From: CAVLDP01 sp963661945
GTDB taxonomy: Bacteria; Bacillota; Clostridia; Lachnospirales; Lachnospiraceae
Direction of reading: 5' to 3'
NCBI GenBank assembly: GCA_963661945.1
Contig: CAVLDP010000024.1
Coordinates: 1-26,739 of the forward strand
DNA: 26,739 nucleotides
Numbering within the stretch: the stretch's first letter is position 1; each line of letters starts with the position of its first letter. A model generated the notes under the pieces. The model was given only the letters and a program-made list of their open reading frames with translations. It searched no databases and was not told the DNA's origin. Positions 24,227 through 26,739 of this stretch are shown here, piece after piece. The position numbers and the translations under genes were made by a program.

Positions 24227-25006
24227 ATGAAAGTTGTATTATTAGCAGGCGGCTTCGGCAGCCGCATTACAGAAGAATCTCAGTATAGGCCGAAGCCTAT
24301 GATCGATATCGGTGACCAGCCTATTCTCTGGCACATCATGAAGGAGTACGCCAGCTTCGGCTATGACGAATTCATCGTCTGCGCTGGCTACCGTCAGCAG
24401 TTCATCAAGCAGTGGTTCAGTGATTATTTCCTGAGAAGCAGTGATATAAGCTTCGATTATCGCAGTGGTCGCGAGGAGCTGATCGTCCATAAGTCTCATG
24501 TCGAGCCTTGGAAGGTAACTATCGTCGATACGGGACTTCATACCATGACAGGTGGCCGTATCAAGCGGATTCAGGACTATGTCGGAGATGAGACATTTCT
24601 CATGACATACGGCGATGGCGTCTGCGATGTCGATATCAGTAAGTTAGTCGACTTCCATAAGAGTCACGGCAAGATCGCGACTCTGACTGCAGTTCTCCAC
24701 GATCAGAGCAAGGGTGTTCTCGACATCGGTGGTGACAATGCAGTGAAGTCCTTCCGTGAGAAGGCGACCAATGACAGTGTCCCGATTAATGCGGGATATA
24801 TGGTCTTCGAACCGGAGATCTTCGATTATCTGACGGATGATTCTTGTATACTAGAGCAGGAACCCCTGGACCGACTGGCTCAGGAAGGCCAGCTCATGAG
24901 TTATGTCCATCGCGGCTTCTGGCAGTGTATGGACAATATGCGCGAGAAGGAACTTCTCGACAAGCTCTGGGAGAATGGCAAGGCTCCATGGAAGAGCTGG
25001 GAGTAG
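24227..25006 (+). CDS. rfbF: Glucose-1-phosphate cytidylyltransferase (RfbF/DdhA)
   Basis: A 259-residue enzyme that joins CTP and glucose-1-phosphate to give CDP-glucose, the entry point to CDP-3,6-dideoxyhexoses. It is full length for the family. The nucleotide-binding loop AGGFGSR (7-13), Lys23 in RPKPM, the metal site YGDGVCDVD (128-136, Asp130) and the C-terminal GFWQCMDNMREK and APWKSW blocks are all diagnostic of RfbF rather than of RmlA or GalU. In Yersinia and Salmonella it is followed by the CDP-glucose 4,6-dehydratase (rfbG). Here it is followed 2 bases later by the cytidylyltransferase fusion, and no dehydratase is in the window. AGAGG lies just before the ATG with short spacing. 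Confidence 0.96.
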   Translation: MKVVLLAGGFGSRITEESQYRPKPMIDIGDQPILWHIMKEYASFGYDEFIVCAGYRQQFIKQWFSDYFLRSSDISFDYRSGREELIVHKSHVEPWKVTIVDTGLHTMTGGRIKRIQDYVGDETFLMTYGDGVCDVDISKLVDFHKSHGKIATLTAVLHDQSKGVLDIGGDNAVKSFREKATNDSVPINAGYMVFEPEIFDYLTDDSCILEQEPLDRLAQEGQLMSYVHRGFWQCMDNMREKELLDKLWENGKAPWKSWE

Positions 25007-25008
25007 CT

Positions 25009-26349
25009 ATGAAGAAAGTAATTACCTACGGTACCTTTGACCTATTTCACGAAGGTCACTATAACTTATTGAAGCGGGCTCGGGAGCTTGGCGACTATCT
25101 GATCGTCGGTGTGACGACAGAGCAGTACGACCAGTCTCGCGGCAAGCTCAATGTTCACGACACACTGATCCAGCGTATCGACAATGTCCGTGCGACAGGC
25201 TTCGTCGACGAAGTAGTGGTCGAGGACCACGTGGGCCAGAAGATTGAGGACGTGAAGCGCTTCGGCGTATCGACCTTCGTTCTCGGCTCCGACTGGATTG
25301 GCCAGTTCGATTACATGAAGGAATACTGCGAAGTGGTCTACCTGCCTCGCACCAAGGATGTCTCCTCTTCTCAGAAGAGAATCGAGGCGACTCCGATTAT
25401 TCGTCTCGGCATGATCGGCTGCGGCATCATCGCGGACCGCTTCGTCCGTGAGCGGAAGCTGGTATCCGGCCTCACCATCGTCGGTGTCTACAATCCGCAC
25501 GATGACCACGCTGAGAGATTTGCCAACCGTCACGAGTTCGAATTCGGAACAAATGACATCGATGAATTCTACGACAAGGTGGATGCAGTCTATATCGCTA
25601 CCCCTCATGAGAGCCACTTCAGCTACGCTAAGGATGCTCTCCTACATGGTAAGCATGTCCTCTGCGAGAAGCCTATGTGCCTGAAGCAGTCGGAAGCGGA
25701 GGAGCTCTTCGCCATCGCAGAAGAGAGAGGCTTAGTCCTCATGGAAGCCCTGAAGACTGCCTACTGTCCTGGCTTCAATCAGCTAGTCACAGTAGCCAAG
25801 TCCGGTGCCATCGGTGAGATCATCGATGTAGAGGCTGCCTTCTCCCGCTTGATCGAGGACCAGACCAGACGCGAATTTGCAAATGAAGACTACGGTGGAG
25901 CCTTCCTCGAGTATGGAAGCTACACCCTGCTCCCGATCATCAAGCTCCTGGGCAAGAACTACACCGACCTAAGCTTCAGCAGCATCGAAGCCAACAACGG
26001 AATCGATATCTATACCAAAGCCAGCCTTCGCTACAAGCGTGGCATGGCAACTTGCAAGACCGGTATCGCCGTGAAGACCGAAGGCCAGCTGGTCATCGCC
26101 GGTACCAAGGGCTACATCCTCTGCCAATCTCCATGGTGGCTAACCCGCCAGTTTGAGGTGCGCTACGAGGATTCCACCCACATCGATTCCTACAGCTCTA
26201 CCTTCCTCGGCTCCGGCCTTCGCTACGAGATCGCCGATTTCGTCCGAGCAATCGGTGGAGACCTGACCGGAGGCTACAAGCTGTCCCGGGGCGAGAGCAT
26301 CGCCATGGCTGGTGTGATGGAGAGATTTTTGGAGGAGAGGAAGAATTGA
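25009..26349 (+). CDS. Fusion of TagD-like cytidylyltransferase and Gfo/Idh/MocA oxidoreductase
   Basis: A 446-residue two-domain protein. Residues 1-125 resemble glycerol-3-phosphate cytidylyltransferase: YGTFDLFHEGHYNLL with HEGH (14-17), GSDWIGQFDY and RTKDVSSS (114-121, matching RTEGISTT). Residues 131-446 are a Gfo/Idh/MocA NAD(P) oxidoreductase with the nucleotide loop G134-M-I-G137-C-G139, YIATPHESH and E220-K221-P222. A bifunctional reductase and cytidylyltransferase could reduce a keto-sugar or keto-triose phosphate and activate it as a CDP-polyol, by analogy with Bcs1 (CDP-ribitol). The substrate is unknown. The frame is open back to 24844 within rfbF; I chose ATG 25009, 5 bases after GGGAG. 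It ends with a 1-base TGATG overlap with the next gene. Confidence 0.88.
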   Translation: MKKVITYGTFDLFHEGHYNLLKRARELGDYLIVGVTTEQYDQSRGKLNVHDTLIQRIDNVRATGFVDEVVVEDHVGQKIEDVKRFGVSTFVLGSDWIGQFDYMKEYCEVVYLPRTKDVSSSQKRIEATPIIRLGMIGCGIIADRFVRERKLVSGLTIVGVYNPHDDHAERFANRHEFEFGTNDIDEFYDKVDAVYIATPHESHFSYAKDALLHGKHVLCEKPMCLKQSEAEELFAIAEERGLVLMEALKTAYCPGFNQLVTVAKSGAIGEIIDVEAAFSRLIEDQTRREFANEDYGGAFLEYGSYTLLPIIKLLGKNYTDLSFSSIEANNGIDIYTKASLRYKRGMATCKTGIAVKTEGQLVIAGTKGYILCQSPWWLTRQFEVRYEDSTHIDSYSSTFLGSGLRYEIADFVRAIGGDLTGGYKLSRGESIAMAGVMERFLEERKN

Positions 26350-26687
26350 TGAAGATTTTAGTGTGGGGAACTGGAAGATTGGTTGGCAAGGTCGTCGGAC
26401 GATGGGTTGCGCTCGAGGATGTCACTGCCTTTATCGACAATAATCCTAATATGACAGAATATATGGGCAAGTCTGTAATTCGTCCTGATCAGATTAGCCA
26501 GATGGAATATGATGCAATCGTTGTTGCGAATCTGTTCTCGGATGAGATTAGCAGACAATGTCAGTCATTAGATGGCGTAGATACGAGCAAAATCATCTAT
26601 CTCTACAACAACTGCAAAGTGGTGGATATGAATCAAAATTACAATTTCGTCCAGGAAATCCTGGGGGGTATACGCCGATGTGGTTAG
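26349..26687 (+). pseudogene. Rossmann-type N-terminal domain, frameshifted at a G6 run; likely part of a larger protein
   Basis: The reading frame from ATG 26349 (GGAGGAG at 26331-26337 upstream) encodes 112 residues. It opens MKILVWGTGRLVGKVV, followed by FIDNNPNMTEYMGKSVIRP and YDAIVVANLFSDEI, the nucleotide-binding-like module often found before FkbM-type methyltransferases in capsule loci. It stops at TAG 26685-26687, soon after six G (26663-26668). Reading with one G fewer keeps the frame open to the window end and gives VYADVVRERYEADYKLDLC, which looks like a natural continuation. The gene is therefore either frameshifted (phase-variable or disrupted) or affected by a base-calling error. 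The frame also opens one codon earlier at TTG 26346. The methyltransferase part lies outside the window and is inferred. Confidence 0.6.
26663..26668 (+). repeat. G6 homopolymer at the frameshift point
   Basis: Six consecutive G sit where the 26349 reading frame would need one base fewer to stay open. Short G tracts are slippage-prone in replication and also in sequencing. Whether the length varies in the population cannot be judged from one sequence. Confidence 0.6.
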
Positions 26688-26739
26688 GGAGCGCTATGAG
26701 GCAGATTACAAGCTGGATTTATGTAAGATGCCGCTATGT

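Noticed and set aside
24844..25008. 55-codon extension of the cytidylyltransferase fusion into rfbF
   Set aside because: It is out-of-frame rfbF sequence; the TagD-like fold begins at MKKVITYGTFDLFHEGH, directly after a GGGAG site.
26696..26739. A new gene starting at ATG 26696 after GGGAG
   Set aside because: Possible, but the codons read with one G fewer form a more natural continuation of the 26349 protein; only 44 bases are available, so it was kept as the alternative explanation.
1..26739. CRISPR arrays, tRNA/rRNA genes, insertion sequences, integrase or attachment sites
   Set aside because: No regularly spaced repeat-spacer pattern, RNA-like fold, transposase or integrase was seen; the only tandem repeats are short, in frame and coding.

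Overview
The window is one long polysaccharide biosynthesis and export operon. Apart from the tail of an upstream gene, all 20 genes read on the + strand. They are separated by at most 43 bases, and many overlap by 1 to 11 bases. The organism is most likely a Gram-positive anaerobe of the Clostridia, perhaps Lachnospiraceae-like. This is inferred from an EpsD-like GT4 enzyme, a TagD-type cytidylyltransferase fused to an oxidoreductase, strong AGGAG-type ribosome binding sites, GTG and TTG starts and a GC content near 50% by eye. The sequence does not settle the taxon.

Layout. Bases 1-96 hold the proline/alanine-rich C-terminus of an upstream gene, followed by a hairpin-plus-T-tract terminator at 104-144. 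Bases 174-2341 encode a Wzm/Wzt-type ABC exporter with a C-terminal Wzt carbohydrate-recognition region. Bases 2344-10872 carry assembly enzymes: a large two-domain GT2 enzyme, a polyisoprenyl-phosphate sugar-1-phosphate transferase, three GT4 enzymes and one CgeB-like GT-B protein. Bases 10869-15109 encode an extended SDR, a Wzx-type flippase, a hexapeptide O-acetyltransferase and a Capsule_synth (KpsS/KpsC-like) transferase. Bases 15106-19897 encode three large polytopic membrane proteins: one PMT/GT39-like and two tandem paralogues of unknown family. Bases 19918-25006 encode RfbH (DdhC), a ThDP-dependent YerE-like enzyme, an acyltransferase-3 protein and RfbF (DdhA). Bases 25009-26349 encode a cytidylyltransferase/Gfo-Idh fusion. 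The last gene begins at 26349, is broken by a frameshift at a run of six G, and continues out of the window.

How the genes fit together. RfbF and RfbH define a CDP-3,6-dideoxyhexose route. The ThDP enzyme directly after RfbH suggests a two-carbon branch is added to the 4-keto intermediate, as YerE does in CDP-yersiniose synthesis, with the SDR at 10869 as candidate final reductase. The CDP-glucose 4,6-dehydratase and the RfbH reductase partner (E3) are not in the window. The sugar-phosphate transferase and GTs would build a lipid-linked glycan that Wzm/Wzt exports. The separate flippase and polytopic proteins suggest a second lipid-linked sugar or oligosaccharide added outside the membrane. 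Two O-acetyltransferases and a possibly broken FkbM-type methyltransferase would decorate the product.

The strongest leads are the predicted branched-chain CDP-sugar pathway, the dual ABC-plus-flippase layout with tandem unknown membrane paralogues, the cytidylyltransferase-oxidoreductase fusion, the poly-G frameshift, and three in-frame tandem-repeat linkers in three genes.
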